DNA from: Hirudo medicinalis
Taxonomy: Eukaryota; Annelida; Clitellata; Hirudinida; Hirudinidae
NCBI GenBank assembly: GCA_011800805.1
Contig: MPNW01000031.1
Coordinates: 131,925 to 195,924, forward strand
DNA length: 64,000 bases
Direction of reading: 5' to 3'
In this document: in pieces, positions 12,912-24,173 of the stretch
Numbering within the stretch: position 1 is the stretch's first letter
Layout of the letters: the number at the start of each line of letters is the position of its first letter
Program-made: the position numbers and the translations under genes
Notes under the pieces: generated by a model
What the model saw: only the letters and a program-made list of their open reading frames with translations
What the model was told of the DNA's origin: nothing
Databases searched by the model: none

Positions 12912-13773
12912 GCGTACGTTGTGGTTGTGATGTATTCCGATTTCTTCAAGTACACCTTAAGGACTCACTTATAGGAGATATTTCAATGATAATTATATTC
13001 AATATGATCAAGATCGTCTTAAAATGTTGTTAATATTCCACTTGGTAAGAACAATCTGAAGAAATGATGTTCATGTCGCCCTATATAGGTGTCGTGAATT
13101 TGGATTAGTGTCAGCAGAACTTTTTAATTTCAGGATTTTCTTTAATTACTTAGGATGTTTTTAAAACGATATACGAATAAATTAATTGTTTTATTTATAT
13201 GTTATTTCCTAACTTAGATTTAACAATCAACTTCACGCCCCAAAATTTCTCCTAAATCTGATTGACCGAACCGATAGATTAATATGGGCTTATTACTCGC
13301 CCATTCAATAGACCGAGTCGCATCGGAGGCCGACAATTCATACGCATTCAATCTTCAACCGCTAGTGAATGTGCTCAGCAATAACATGCTAACACACTTT
13401 TAACCTTGTTGTGATCTATTGAGGCATTACTTATGTAATTCAATCACATTTAGCCTTTTTATAAACCACTTAAAAGCCATTACAAAATTAAATCTTCATT
13501 TGAAATGATAATGTACCGATAGATCGCGCAGTGGTAAAACAATTGCAAGCAAATCCAACGCTGTTGAGTAGTGCTTAAATGTTTCATATTTTTCACTAAA
13601 TCAAGGAAGTAAGCTCTGTTGTGATTAAATGAATTATTGAAAGATTTTCCTAAAAGTTAAAAAAACCGTAAAACCATATTTTAATCCTCTGAGTGACTTT
13701 TAGAATTTCGGATCCTTTTCACGTCTATTTTTCAAAACTTTCAAAAATTAAAAAAATTATTATGCTCAATACC

Positions 13774-13862
13774 GTTATTTTCTAAGTTTCATTCATGCTC
13801 CGCTTGTAACGAAGTTAACTAAGTTATTTTCTAAGTTTCATTCATGCTCCGCTTGTAACGAA
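13774..13862 (+). repeat. two-copy tandem duplication, period 49 bp
   Basis: The 40-bp block containing TCATTCATGCTCCGCTTG occurs twice without change, separated by GTTAACTAA. Confidence 0.9.
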
Positions 13863-14274
13863 AAAAGATTTGCCTGAGAAATATTTTTGCCTTAAGCGCC
13901 GTCACGATAAGTGACTACTTAGACAATCAAATTATTGAACTTTGAAGAATAAAAGTAAACAATTTCAAATGAATTGTCTTTTCTAAAGATTACAATTTAT
14001 TCATAATTGCGATAATAATAAGCTATGAACTGATAAAACTATGAAAAGCTTTATTTAACTCTCATTATTCATCTAGTACCCCCTGGTCGTGACTTGCAAG
14101 ACTTGAATAACACGGTAGTCTTACTGAATATGAATAACGTTTTGTGGCATTGTACAAAAAGAATCCGATTTTGTAGCTGTGAAGCCACAAAGTCTAAGGG
14201 TTAAAACCGCTGCCTCGCATGTGCTAGAATACTTCCTCAAATCTTTTACTTGTGGGACGTTAATATAAGCATTA

Positions 14275-14275
14275 A

Positions 14276-14317
<42 letters not shown>

Positions 14318-14347
14318 TAATATTAATAATAATAATAATAATAATAA
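14275..14347. repeat. (ATA)n microsatellite
   Basis: ATA triplets with occasional ACA interruptions, upstream of the CDK gene. Confidence 0.9.
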
Positions 14348-14808
14348 TTGCGCCAAATGAAAGTCAAGCAGAATTGCAGATGCTACAATGTAAATGTGAC
14401 AGCTCATCACAAGTAGGTTTTTGAGCTTGAAATCTGCTTTAACTGAACAAATCGAAAAATTTGAAAAAAATTAGATTAAAAATCAACCGTTAAAGATGGC
14501 AGGTAATGGCAGTCTTAACACTCGTCTATTTTGCACATGTCTTTTAAAGTATTGCAATATGGGCTATTGTTCAGCTACTAAAATAATACTAAAATTAAGG
14601 ATTTTAATCAACAAATTTTTCACAGGTTCACAGTAGTATTCAGTAGTTTATTTATATCATTAAAGGAACACCTGGCTTGTGGCGGTGATCTCTGCAGGTC
14701 ACGGGATAGCAATAGTCATCAACAAACATCATTTTGTGATCATTTATAAAGATTGGAGAGTTTAAGCTCTGATTGTTTATCGTCGTATTGTTTGCTATGG
14801 GATTATAC

Positions 14809-16406
14809 ATGGCGGATAACAGATATTTGAGAATGAATAAAATAGGCGAAGGTTAAGCACTATTTTTGCACTGCGAAAAATAAACTTATTCGTGTTATTT
14901 GCAATCATACTTAGGCACCTACGGAAGGGTGTATAAAGGTCTCAACTTGAAGACGAGTGAAGTGGTGGCTATGAAAATCATCAACATCTCGAAAGAAGTG
15001 GAAGGAATTCCAGGCACGGCTCTAAGGGAAATAACGCTACTGCGCGAACTGGATCACCCAAACATCATAAAGTAATGTCCAATGCAAAGAGTTGTAATTG
15101 TCTAATTTTTGAGTTGAAATATGGATTGCCTGCTTGTTCAATGCAGAATAAAAGATGTGAGATTGGATGCAATGGACCTCATTCTTGTACTTGAATACCT
15201 ACCTCTCGATCTAGCAAAATACCTCCACAGCAACCAACTAGCTATAACGAGCATAAGGGTGAGCAGAATAACAAATTAGCTTCCCCACTCCTAAGTAATG
15301 CAATAAATCAATTACTGAGTCTTTGTAAATTAATGTTAAAAATTTCAGGTCTACACATATCAGCTGTGTCATGCTTTATTCTACTGCCATAGCAAAAGAA
15401 TCATTCACAGAGACCTAAAGCCAGACAACATCTTAATGACTAAGGATGGAAAAATTAAAATTGCTGATTTTGGTCTTGCACGAGCCCTGTCATCTTCAAA
15501 GAGGGCGTATTCCAACGAAGTGATTGTATTTATGACTATTTTAACAATGTCAAAATTTAATATTTTTATTTGGCACAAAGTCATATTTTGCAGTATTTTA
15601 AAAGTAATTTGTTTACCATTGTCATAAATGAATAGGTTGTCACATTGTGGTATAGAGCCCCTGAACTCCTTCTTGGACTTACAAGATATTCTTACCAGAT
15701 TGATATGTGGTCACTGGGATGCATCTTTGTGGAGATGCTGCTGGGTAGGCCACTTTTTAAAGGAGATACAGAAATGACACAATTAAAAGAAATATTCAGG
15801 TTATTAAGACTTTACGTGCATCCATGTGAGCCCAACAAGAAATTTCTTGTTGTAAATTTTCTCAAATCTTGTTGGTCAATACATATTTTGTAGAATCATG
15901 TCTGTTCCCAATGACAAGATGTTATCATTGATGAAGGGATCCACATTCAAGCACTTAGAGTTCAAGGGTCATGGTGTCAATAAGTTGCCTGTCATGTTGA
16001 AAGAATGTGGGGAACATGTTTCTGATTTTGCTCAGGTATTAAGAGTTTGATTCCATGACAAGAATGCTTTCATTTTGTAGCTTACATCATATTTATTCAG
16101 TCTCTTTGGTGCCTTTCCTAGGAGAAAATGTGATGTCTTCTACAGAATTAAAAACATTATTTCTCAGGAAATTCTTCAGAAGTCTTAATTGATTTTCAGA
16201 GAATACTGACATATGACCTGAATGAAAGATGGTCAGCAAGAAAGCTACTCAGTCACCCTTTCTTCACGATTCCCACACCCAAACAGCCATTGAATCCCAC
16301 CTTAAACCTCTCTGATTATGAATATTTTGCAAAACCAACACAGACCACTCAGGACTGTTCATCCATGGATGAATTGAAGGCTTTACAAGGCCATAAAGAT
16401 GTATAA
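14809..16406 (+). CDS. cyclin-dependent kinase, CDK1/2/5-like, divergent
   Basis: Seven exons join in phase: 14809-14851, 14915-15071, 15147-15258, 15349-15519, 15636-15799, 15894-16035 and 16200-16406. They encode 331 aa. The start was chosen so the protein begins 11 residues before the glycine loop, as in CDK1; an in-frame ATG at 14797 would add four residues. The kinase is complete: GEGTYG with inhibitory-type T16/Y17, AMK (K35), HRDLKPDN (124-131), DFG (144-146) and VTLWYRAPE. The C-helix cyclin-binding motif reads PGTALRE instead of PSTAIRE. The activation-loop phosphosite is Ser (YSNEVV, S159), as in CDK5. The C-lobe after the APE helix is unusually divergent from CDK1. It is convergent with ZCCHC4, the two stops 208 bp apart. 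It is probably a lineage-specific cell-cycle or CDK5-type kinase; I cannot assign an orthologue. Confidence 0.9.
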
Positions 16407-16513
16407 CCCATTTAAATTTCCAATCATTCATTGATTTGAATAGAATTAGGTGAATCAATTTGCCAAAATCCAGTGACGTTATGTAATACTTCTCGCTGAA
16501 CATTAATTTATGT

Positions 16514-16529
16514 AATAAAATATTTTATT
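16514..16529. promoter_or_regulatory. palindromic bidirectional poly(A) signal
   Basis: AATAAAATATTTTATT is its own reverse complement and gives AATAAA on both strands. It lies 108 bp after the CDK stop and 85 bp after the ZCCHC4 stop, so it could serve both convergent genes. Confidence 0.6.
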
Positions 16530-16613
16530 CCTTAATACCAAACTGAACAAAAACATAGCTTACAACACATGATTTAAAGCAACAGTTCAGCAAAATAATA
16601 ATCCCCAAATTCA

Positions 16614-18617
16614 TCAGATGTCGCTAATGTTCTGTCCTCTTCGCTTTGAATGCCTCCCTGGTAACTCGCAAATGTTACATTCCGGGCAATGCTGCCAATT
16701 TGCTTTGACGCACCTCTTGCATATATTGCAATGATGATAGGTCTTGCCAGTCTTTAAAGAAAGATTCACTGAGTCAAATGAATTAAGTGTTCTGCTGAAT
16801 CTTTCATTTATGTATTTCAGTCATTTGGGAAATTACCATTCATACCTTAGTAGTGCAGGACTTGCATTTTGAACAGTGCTTGTTTTGGGAGCCAACATAT
16901 TTTTTACAAATTTCACAGAAGCTGAGAAACAAGACAATTTTACAAAGCCATAAAACTAACCATGAAATAATTAAGTTTAACTCACTGGTATCCAAATTCG
17001 ACTGGAAGGGCTACTTTGGAAAGAGCGATATTGGTAAAAATGCGGACAATTCCAGATCCAGCAACGTTGTCGCCAATATCATCGGTCCTCTTTCTTTTCC
17101 TCAGTTTTGTGTGATTATTATAAGTTACCTGGGAAAATTATTTGTCTATGCATTTATTTGCATACTTAAAATGAATAATTCACAATCATAATGTTCAGCT
17201 GAGTGAGTTACCTCCATGTCTGCCATACTGAATGCATTACCTTTGCTGATCTTTTCCTCCAAAAAATATGGAAGAGCCATTAGGGTCTGCACACTCTGGT
17301 CTGAAAGATTTCTTCATGATTAGAACTCATAACTTTTAGTTAGTTGGCTGGCTAATGTTATTTGATATATAGTTTTGCAGTAGCATTGGAAGTTTCAATG
17401 TGCCACAAAGACTAGGACACAAAATTTATAAATTTAAATATCATGCCTTCCATTCAAAAATCTGAAGCTCATAACCTCTAAATCGGTCAGCAAAGAAATC
17501 CTTGGATATCCTAAATAAACCAAAGAGAAGCAGCTCAACCATGGCACCAAATGGAGGATCAACTACCACCAATAATTTAGATCCGGACACATCATTTTGT
17601 CTTGCAGAAGAGAGGAAATTTAAGTATGATGCTCTGCCCTCTGATTCATCAAAGAAGTGATGATTAAACATATTGTATTGGGCAGCTGATTCATGTGGGA
17701 GGAGTCTTGTCTGCCATCAAAAAATCACAAAAAGAAGCTCTAATTCATAATCCAAAATAGAACATCTAACAAAATAATTGTAATATTTTTAAATAAATAA
17801 TTTAATCAACCAAAAAAGCTAAATATCAGACAAAATAGCACTAGTTTATTAATCATGATTTACACATGGATTGAGCCAAGTTTAATGAGTTTGTTGTTCA
17901 TGGAAATAGATGAGATTATACGTAAGGGTTATTCCAAGATCTTATGAACAAAAAACAACCTAACAATTAATATTCATGAGCTCACCAGTCTTTGGTCAAT
18001 ATCCAACATAAAGCTTGAAATTCCCAATACTTTTGACAGCTCCTCAAACAAGCTGATTGAATTAAAATCAATTAATAATAACCAATTCCAAATGCAAATT
18101 GATCCTAAATTACAATTTTTATGCTTTGGCCATTTTAAGATACATCAATAAATATTTTAATATACCTTGGTACACCAATGCACAAAACATGTGACACCTT
18201 CAGATGAGTTAAAATGTACCTCAGGGTTTTTGTGGTTTTGATGTCAAAATGAAATTGCTGAAAAGGAAAGTATTTAATCTCTTTGGTTAGAATTAGCTGC
18301 TACTGCATCCTCAATGATTCATTATAAAATAATTAAATAAATAAATGCATCTGAATTTATAGAAGTTGTGATTTACCGCAATGCCCTTATTTTCAGTGAT
18401 TGGTTCAAGCAAAGATGTAGGTCGAGTCAGTAGTTTATCCTGAACTTCATTCAAGATAATATGGCTTTGGTGATCATTATCATCCTTTTCAATTGGAATC
18501 CCACATGTTTTGCAAAATTTTCTTTCTTTGGCAGGCAACTTTTTTAAACTTATTCCACCTTATTAAATTATTTAGATATTGAAATTGTTTGAATATTTCA
18601 TGTTAATGATAAGCTAC

Positions 18618-18663
<46 letters not shown>

Positions 18664-20110
18664 GTTAATTTATAATGCGCCATTTGCATAGTGTCAGAGG
18701 CGCTAACAAAGTTAAACAATCAAAAACAAATTGGAAAACAAGAAGGAAAATAAGACAGACTAAAGAGTCAATGTCATAAATTTACAGTTCTGTAAAATTC
18801 TTTTGGCTATCATGCTTCTCCAAAGCCTGAGAAAACGAATTCCGCTTTTGTCTAATTAAGACCCCATTATCAGATATGAGTTGATAGAAGCTGCACAATT
18901 TTCTGTCTCTGTTAGCAGAACAAGCATAGAAAGACTTTGTGCTGCCCTTGGTCCCACGTTCAAAAATCACAGTCGGTCCTTTAAAAATTTTAATAAACTG
19001 TACCTAAATCTCAATCTCTACAATAATTCAAGCATGATTAACATCAAAAAACAATGATCATTATTAATGCAACCAAGATAATGTGACATTTATATGAATA
19101 TATAACAGATGGGGGCAAAATATGGATGTGGCCCATGGAAGCAATTGGTAGAAAAATGCTTCAATAATGAATCTTTAAAGTGAAACATAAAACAAGAAAA
19201 AAGTGGGCGAAAGTAGATCTTGTAACGTTTTGCACTGTCAAGTGCTTTCTTAATGATATTTTCATTGTGAGTCATGAAAAAGTCATTGTTAACATAGTGA
19301 TGCAGAAGATAATTAAAGCAAGAGCACTTAACCATCAGCTGTTTAAATAATTTCTTGGAGACATTGAAACCGAATATTCCAATGTAATTTTTCACAATAA
19401 TGGTTGAATCAGGGCAATGTATTTTAATGCAAGGTTTGGAAGATAGGTTGCTGAAAATAATTTCTCACATTATGATCTATTTCCAAAATAAAATTCCCAT
19501 AAGTTCAGCAGCTAGGTTTCTAGGAGAAAAGCGTTTGCAAAGAGCTTTACAGACTTTAGGAATATGGAGCCTCAGTTCAATTTAATGGTTCTCCATTCAG
19601 TGGAAATTCAGCTGGAGTTATTTGTAATGAGAGATCAGTTTCACTCTTAGATTTTTATGGGTCAATGCATGCTATGAAATTTGCAAACGTTTTGCACCAA
19701 AAATGTTTGGATCTGTGAACAAATAGTCTCGTATATGATGTCCAAACCAGGACTGAGTTGTCCGATTCTAATTTGCGGTCAGACATGAGAATTTCTATCA
19801 GCAACTCCATAATAGATTTTAAGGATATAGATGCCGTGGTCGGCACCATTTATCACATTGATTTCATAGCTAATAAACAAAGTGATAAACGTATTTTTGC
19901 GTGTCTATTACAATCATTTTACATGTTACGTAACATCTGCGGCCCGCGACATATCCAAGGGGCGACGAACTGGCCCTCGGGCCATAAAGTTTGGCCACCC
20001 CTAAAATATAATATATGAATATTTTTATCACAAAACTTACCGTGAGGGCACTTTGGAGATGTAATTAGTATTTCTTCACTAATTGTAACTTTCACTCCAA
20101 GATGAGTCAT
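16614..20110 (-). CDS. ZCCHC4: rRNA N6-adenosine methyltransferase ZCCHC4
   Basis: Ten exons, all phase-consistent: 20041-20110, 18786-18978, 18377-18548, 18166-18257, 17986-18052, 17476-17710, 17212-17300, 16986-17128, 16846-16921 and 16614-16751. They encode 424 aa. In order the protein has a GRF-type zinc region (CPHGPTVIF, FYACSANRDRKLCSFYQ), the RKFCKTC finger and an AdoMet methyltransferase fold with LCIGVP. The catalytic DPPFG follows YNMFNHHFFD. A CTCHY/CCHC-type cysteine-histidine block (CEICKKY, HCSKCKSC, YHHCNICKRC, HCPEC) closes it. The human enzyme makes a single m6A in 28S rRNA. The alignment to human ZCCHC4 is nearly gap-free up to the zinc block. The protein ends soon after and lacks the basic C-terminal extension and terminal CCHC knuckle of the human protein (513 aa). 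Intron 1 holds a possible hAT remnant. Confidence 0.93.
18603..18715 (-). mobile_element. LINE 3' tail with (ATT)n end
   Basis: Minus strand reads a tail with GCGCCTCTGACACTATGCAAATGG, TTATAAATTAACCA and then (TTA)n. It is the same terminal sequence as the LINE copy at 51.5 kb. Only the tail is present. It lies in a ZCCHC4 intron. Confidence 0.5.
19880..20004. mobile_element. possible hAT DNA-transposon terminus
   Basis: GCGGCCCGCGACATATCC and CTCGGGCCATAAAGTTTGGCCACCCCT resemble the hAT (Charlie-like) terminus CAGGGGTGGCCAAACTT read in reverse. The other end and a target-site duplication were not found. The preceding kilobase of ZCCHC4 intron 1 contains broken open frames that may be transposase debris. 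Confidence 0.4.
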
Positions 20111-20640
20111 ATCGATAGTTGATTTTAGAGGGCGATAATAAATACAAATACAAACAACGAGGAAATGTTTACCAGAGATATTATATCTTGTTTAATTTAA
20201 TCATGGACGGCATTAATATAAAATAAAATAACAGAGATAATCAATTCTAAAGTTAATACTAAAATACTTTAAAAAAAAACTCCAAAGTGAAGTAAGCTTT
20301 TTAGAATAGAATTGGATCTTTGGAAGAGAAGGGTATTTGTCGATCAAGTGGGATCGTAACGAGGCACTTTGTGTTAGTATATCAATATTTTTTTTTATCC
20401 AGCCTACCACCAATCGTAACACTCAAATCCCGAACGGGTTAGGGTTTCAGCCTGTCGAATGTAGGAATGATGCAAATAAATTACTCTGTTCTTTTTTTTT
20501 ATCCCATCCACGAATCGAAATATTTAAGAGGAACCAAATTCGCTTGGTTTATTAAATATCTTGTAATTAATGAAATTTTGAAACAATGACACACATTGTT
20601 AATTCTTAGATTGAATATTATCCGCCTATCGTCAACAACG
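20111..20640. other. intergenic, nothing recognised
   Basis: AT-rich DNA upstream of ZCCHC4. No exon or motif can be supported. Confidence 0.4.
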
Positions 20641-21530
20641 CTAGATTAAGCCTGTGGGAGGTCTGGCTTTGAAGGCAGGCCCCTTTCTAACTCTCGTTAT
20701 TGCATACACCTTATTGCATCACATTAGTGACTGGATGTTCAGCAGTCGTCTCCAATTGAACGCCAGCAAAACTGAGGTGATGTGGTGCTCCTCCGGTCGA
20801 CGTGCACCTAACTTTCTTCCAAATCGGTCATCATCTGCTCCGACCTGATCCAGCCAGTACAATCTGTCCAGAAACCTTGGGATCTGGCTAGACTCAGACT
20901 GTTCCATGACCACTCATATCAACAAAACAACTCGTTTCTGCTACGCATCTCAGGGAAATTCGCAGCAACCATTCCGCTCTAATTTGAAGTGCGGAAGCTT
21001 CTCATTACATCTTTTGTCCTATCAAAGATTGATTACGGCAATCCAACTCTGGTCGGTTTACCTGCCTACCGCCTTGAGCATCTTCAGCGTGTTATCAACG
21101 CAGCTGCTAAAATCATAAACAACAAAAGAAAACATGACCGCGTCACTCCTCTTCTTCATGATCTCCACCGGCTACGCATTCGCCAACGAATTGACTAGTT
21201 AGGGTTATCTCTTCATTCGTTTTCAAGTCTCTCCTGGGACATGAACCGTCACATCTGCCTTTCACTCGCACCGTAGGCGCGGTCTCACATTAGCAACCAG
21301 ATGCTCCCTCGTCAAATCATCTGCCCTATGTGCGACACTGGATGGCAGGCATACAGACGTTATTGGCCAGCAGATCTGGAATAGACTTTCCCCCTTCTAT
21401 TATCAATACTGATCCAGTCAGTTTTCATTCTGCCCTAAAACTTTCCTACTCAGAGAAAGCTACCCTCAATATTGACGTGGTCTGGAGGTTCAGTTATACA
21501 TATGCCGTACATATCCTATAATCAAACTCT
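20641..21530 (+). mobile_element. LINE reverse-transcriptase fragment (dead)
   Basis: Encodes in shifting frames the C-terminal half of a CR1/L2-like reverse transcriptase: DWMFSSRLQLNASKTEVMW, LGIWLDSDCSM, then SKIDYGNPTLVGLPAYRLE, VINAAAKIINN and TPLLHDLHRLRIRQRID. Several frameshifts and stops mark it as a fossil. Its coding sense is plus. It lies upstream of the first EndoU gene. Confidence 0.8.
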
Positions 21531-21663
21531 GTTTCATTATCATTATCATTACGATACACTAAATTCAAGTTTCTCCTAGGATGGCAGGTCTATCGACGTT
21601 GTTAGCCTGCAAATCTGGATTAGAGAGTCCTTTTCAATAACCGACGCTAGTCCAGTATGGTCC
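21342..21663 (+). repeat. direct repeat pair of about 80 bp
   Basis: The segment starting GGATGGCAGG at 21342 (CAGATCTGGAATAGA... ACTGATCCAGT) recurs at about 21582 with roughly 25% divergence (CAAATCTGGATTAGA... GCTAGTCCAGT). It lies downstream of the LINE fragment, possibly in its 3' UTR. Confidence 0.6.
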
Positions 21664-22307
21664 AGGGTCATCATTATTAGATTCCTCTTGAACTTTAACA
21701 TCTACGCCTTACATTTAATGCATCTCGTCGATGTTTAATGAAGACTGCGAAGAAAGATCAGCCGACGACTTTTTGCTTGTCAGAATCTTTAATGTTGATT
21801 TCCTAGTATTTTAATTTCGAAATTAACTTTCGAAGTTAATTATAAGTAGAAAGTCTTTTGATTTAATATTTTAAAATTACCCTCACCCCGCCTCTTTCAA
21901 TACAGAGATGAGTGTATTATATAAATGGAATTGCGAAACTATAAAAATTAATAATTATTAATTTCATAAGATTCTCAACATCTTAAATTATTATTTTTTT
22001 TGTTGAGATTTATAATACCTTGAAAGAATAGACTATGAAGTATGTTCACAATTTGTTTTTGAACAAAGGAGCACAATTATTAACATAATACGAAATATTT
22101 GCATTCATATAATTTCTCTTGGGACTCTAGTCTAATGGGACAGGGCAAAGTACAAAGTAGTTCGAGCTAAGTTTGTCAACATTTAAGGATTATTAGCTTT
22201 AAATTTTGGCCCACGAAATATCTTCAACCGAATAAATAATATTTAAAATTTAAAGAAGTTAGTAAATAATTAACGAATTTTTTGCTATTTTGCTATTTTT
22301 GTACACG
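21664..22307. other. intergenic upstream of EndoU-1
   Basis: No coding exon or repeat recognised. It should contain the EndoU-1 promoter. Confidence 0.4.
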
Positions 22308-24173
22308 ATGTTTATTTCGGCCTTGTTTTCCTTGGTGGTCTGTTGCCTCACCCATGCGAGCAGGTTTTTACTTAAACTTTCTTAAAGCAGTTCTACTTGG
22401 ATGCTATTTTTTGTGAAAGTTAGTCATAGTGATTATGACATATGATGATTAACACTATTTAGTAAACCTTACTTTTATTGCAACGTGTTGTATCAGTTAC
22501 GATGCATCTGTGAATGGTGAGCTGAGTATTATCCTATCAAAACTTTGGGACCTCGACCATGGTCGCTGCCAGCCCGGCTCGGATTACGCTCTTAATTTAC
22601 AAGGCATGCTCATTTCATTTTTTTGTAATTTGGTCAATATACTTTAAATTGAGGTAGCATTAATGCAATATTTTAGTAGATCAACTGTTTTCGAATATTC
22701 TTTCCTTCAGGATATGTGACAGGGCTTAATTGGAACCTAACAGATCGGGCTCAAAGGAAACTGTTTTCAAGTTTTAATGAGGCTTCTGTGTTTGCAAAGC
22801 CAACCTATAGAAGTAGGATACAAATATGTAGTGATCCACATTATTAAAATAGCCTAATCTTAATTCTTGTTAGTATTATAGTTTAAGAATATATCTTCAT
22901 ATAATATATCCCTTCATATCTGTTGTACTCAAGTAATTTTTGGATACTCATCTTATTCATCTTATTATAGCCTTCAAGGCTCTGTTGGACAACTATGCTA
23001 ACAACACATTGGATCGTGAAGTGGAGACAGATTCTGAAAGGAGGGAAGTAGAAAACTTTCTGACAGCTGCCCTGGAGACAGATGTCATGAGGGAAGCACA
23101 CAAGTTCCTGGCTGATAAAAGGAAGATTTCCAGAGATGTGTCTATGTTCCGAAATCTCCTGAGGAATTTATGGTTCAGGCTTTACAAGAGGCTCCACCAA
23201 GATAGGTGACTGTAATATCTCTTGATTTGCTGATGAAGAATTGAATATGCTCTTATTGATGTCTGATCAATTGTTCATTGATTATTCAACTTATTAATTG
23301 AATTGCTATGTTCCTTATTCAAGGTGATGTAAATCAGTAGTAATTCCTACTGATATTTGACAATATAAGAAAATATTAGCAATACACGGTTCCAGACCCT
23401 TGATTAAAATTAGCTTTACTTTTTCTTTGTCAGATTCATAAACTCTTGTGGGTTTGAACATGTTTTCATTGGAGAAACAAGAGGAAATGAAGTGACTGGC
23501 TTTCACAATTGGATCCAGTTTTACCTTCAGGAAAGCAGGGTAGGTTGGACTACAGAGGATACTTCAGGAGGGGCACAGTAAGTACATAGATTGTAGAATT
23601 GGCCTTTCAATGCAATTTTTTAATTGTTTCTTTGCTGGTGTTATTGTTAATAATATTAATAATAATAATAATAATAATAAAAATAATAATAAAAAAAATA
23701 ATAACAATATTGTAACAACAACAATAATAATAATAATAATGATAATAATAATAATAGCATTATGATTATGATGTGTATTTCATACCGTCTTTATTTATGC
23801 AGCAAAAGTTTTATAACTTTAAATGCTCATGGCAAACAAACTATTATTAGACATTATTTAAAATTCAACACCAACTCAAAAAAGTTTTAATTTAATTTTC
23901 ATTTATTTCACTTTCTCATTCTAGACAGAAGAAATTGAGGTTCACCCTCGTTTGATGACTCTCCAGTTCATTTGGAACAACACGTCTGGGAAAGGCATTG
24001 GTTCTATGTTTGTGGGGACGAGTCCAGAGTTTGAAATGGCCATGTACACCATCGCTCATGTTCTCGGTTTGACGAGGCCTCGAGTCAATATCAAGCAGTA
24101 TAGACTTGAGTTGATAACCTACGGCCATGGAAACAGCATCGGATCTGCTTTTCCAAGATCGCTTAGCAACTGA
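22308..24173 (+). CDS. secreted EndoU-family endoribonuclease, copy 1 (one-base frame break)
   Basis: Exons: 22308-22363 (signal peptide, MFISALFSLVVCC), 22497-22603, 22711-22812, 22971-23205, 23434-23577 and 23925-24173. About 297 aa if the frame break is ignored. XendoU/ENDOU enzymes cleave RNA at uridines, are Mn-dependent and leave 2',3'-cyclic phosphate. Family marks are the N-terminal LWDLD...GSDYALNLQG, KPTY, ALLDNY, FLTAALETDVM and LWFRLYKR. The catalytic histidines lie in GFEHVF and FHNW, with a candidate active-site lysine before GSMFVGTSPEFEMAMYT. Exon 5 is 144 nt against 145 in the neighbouring paralogue. The frame breaks at the AAA run 23532-23534. The second intron begins with GC (22604). 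There is no somatomedin-B domain, only signal plus catalytic domain. Confidence 0.9.
22604..22710 (+). other. probable GC-AG intron in EndoU-1
   Basis: Frame, phase and alignment require CAAG|GCATGC as donor, giving LNLQ-G-Y. The paralogue uses a GT donor (CAAA|GTAACT) at the same position and phase. Confidence 0.7.
23643..23757. repeat. (ATA)n/(ACA)n microsatellite
   Basis: Imperfect AAT and ACA triplets inside the last intron of EndoU-1. Confidence 0.9.

Larger units (their letters stand above)
12912..14808. other. intergenic between divergent LRP-like and CDK genes
   Basis: No coding exon recognised. It holds a 49-bp-period tandem duplication (13774-13862) and an ATA microsatellite (about 14275-14346). 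Promoters of both genes must lie here, but I see no clear motif. Confidence 0.5.
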
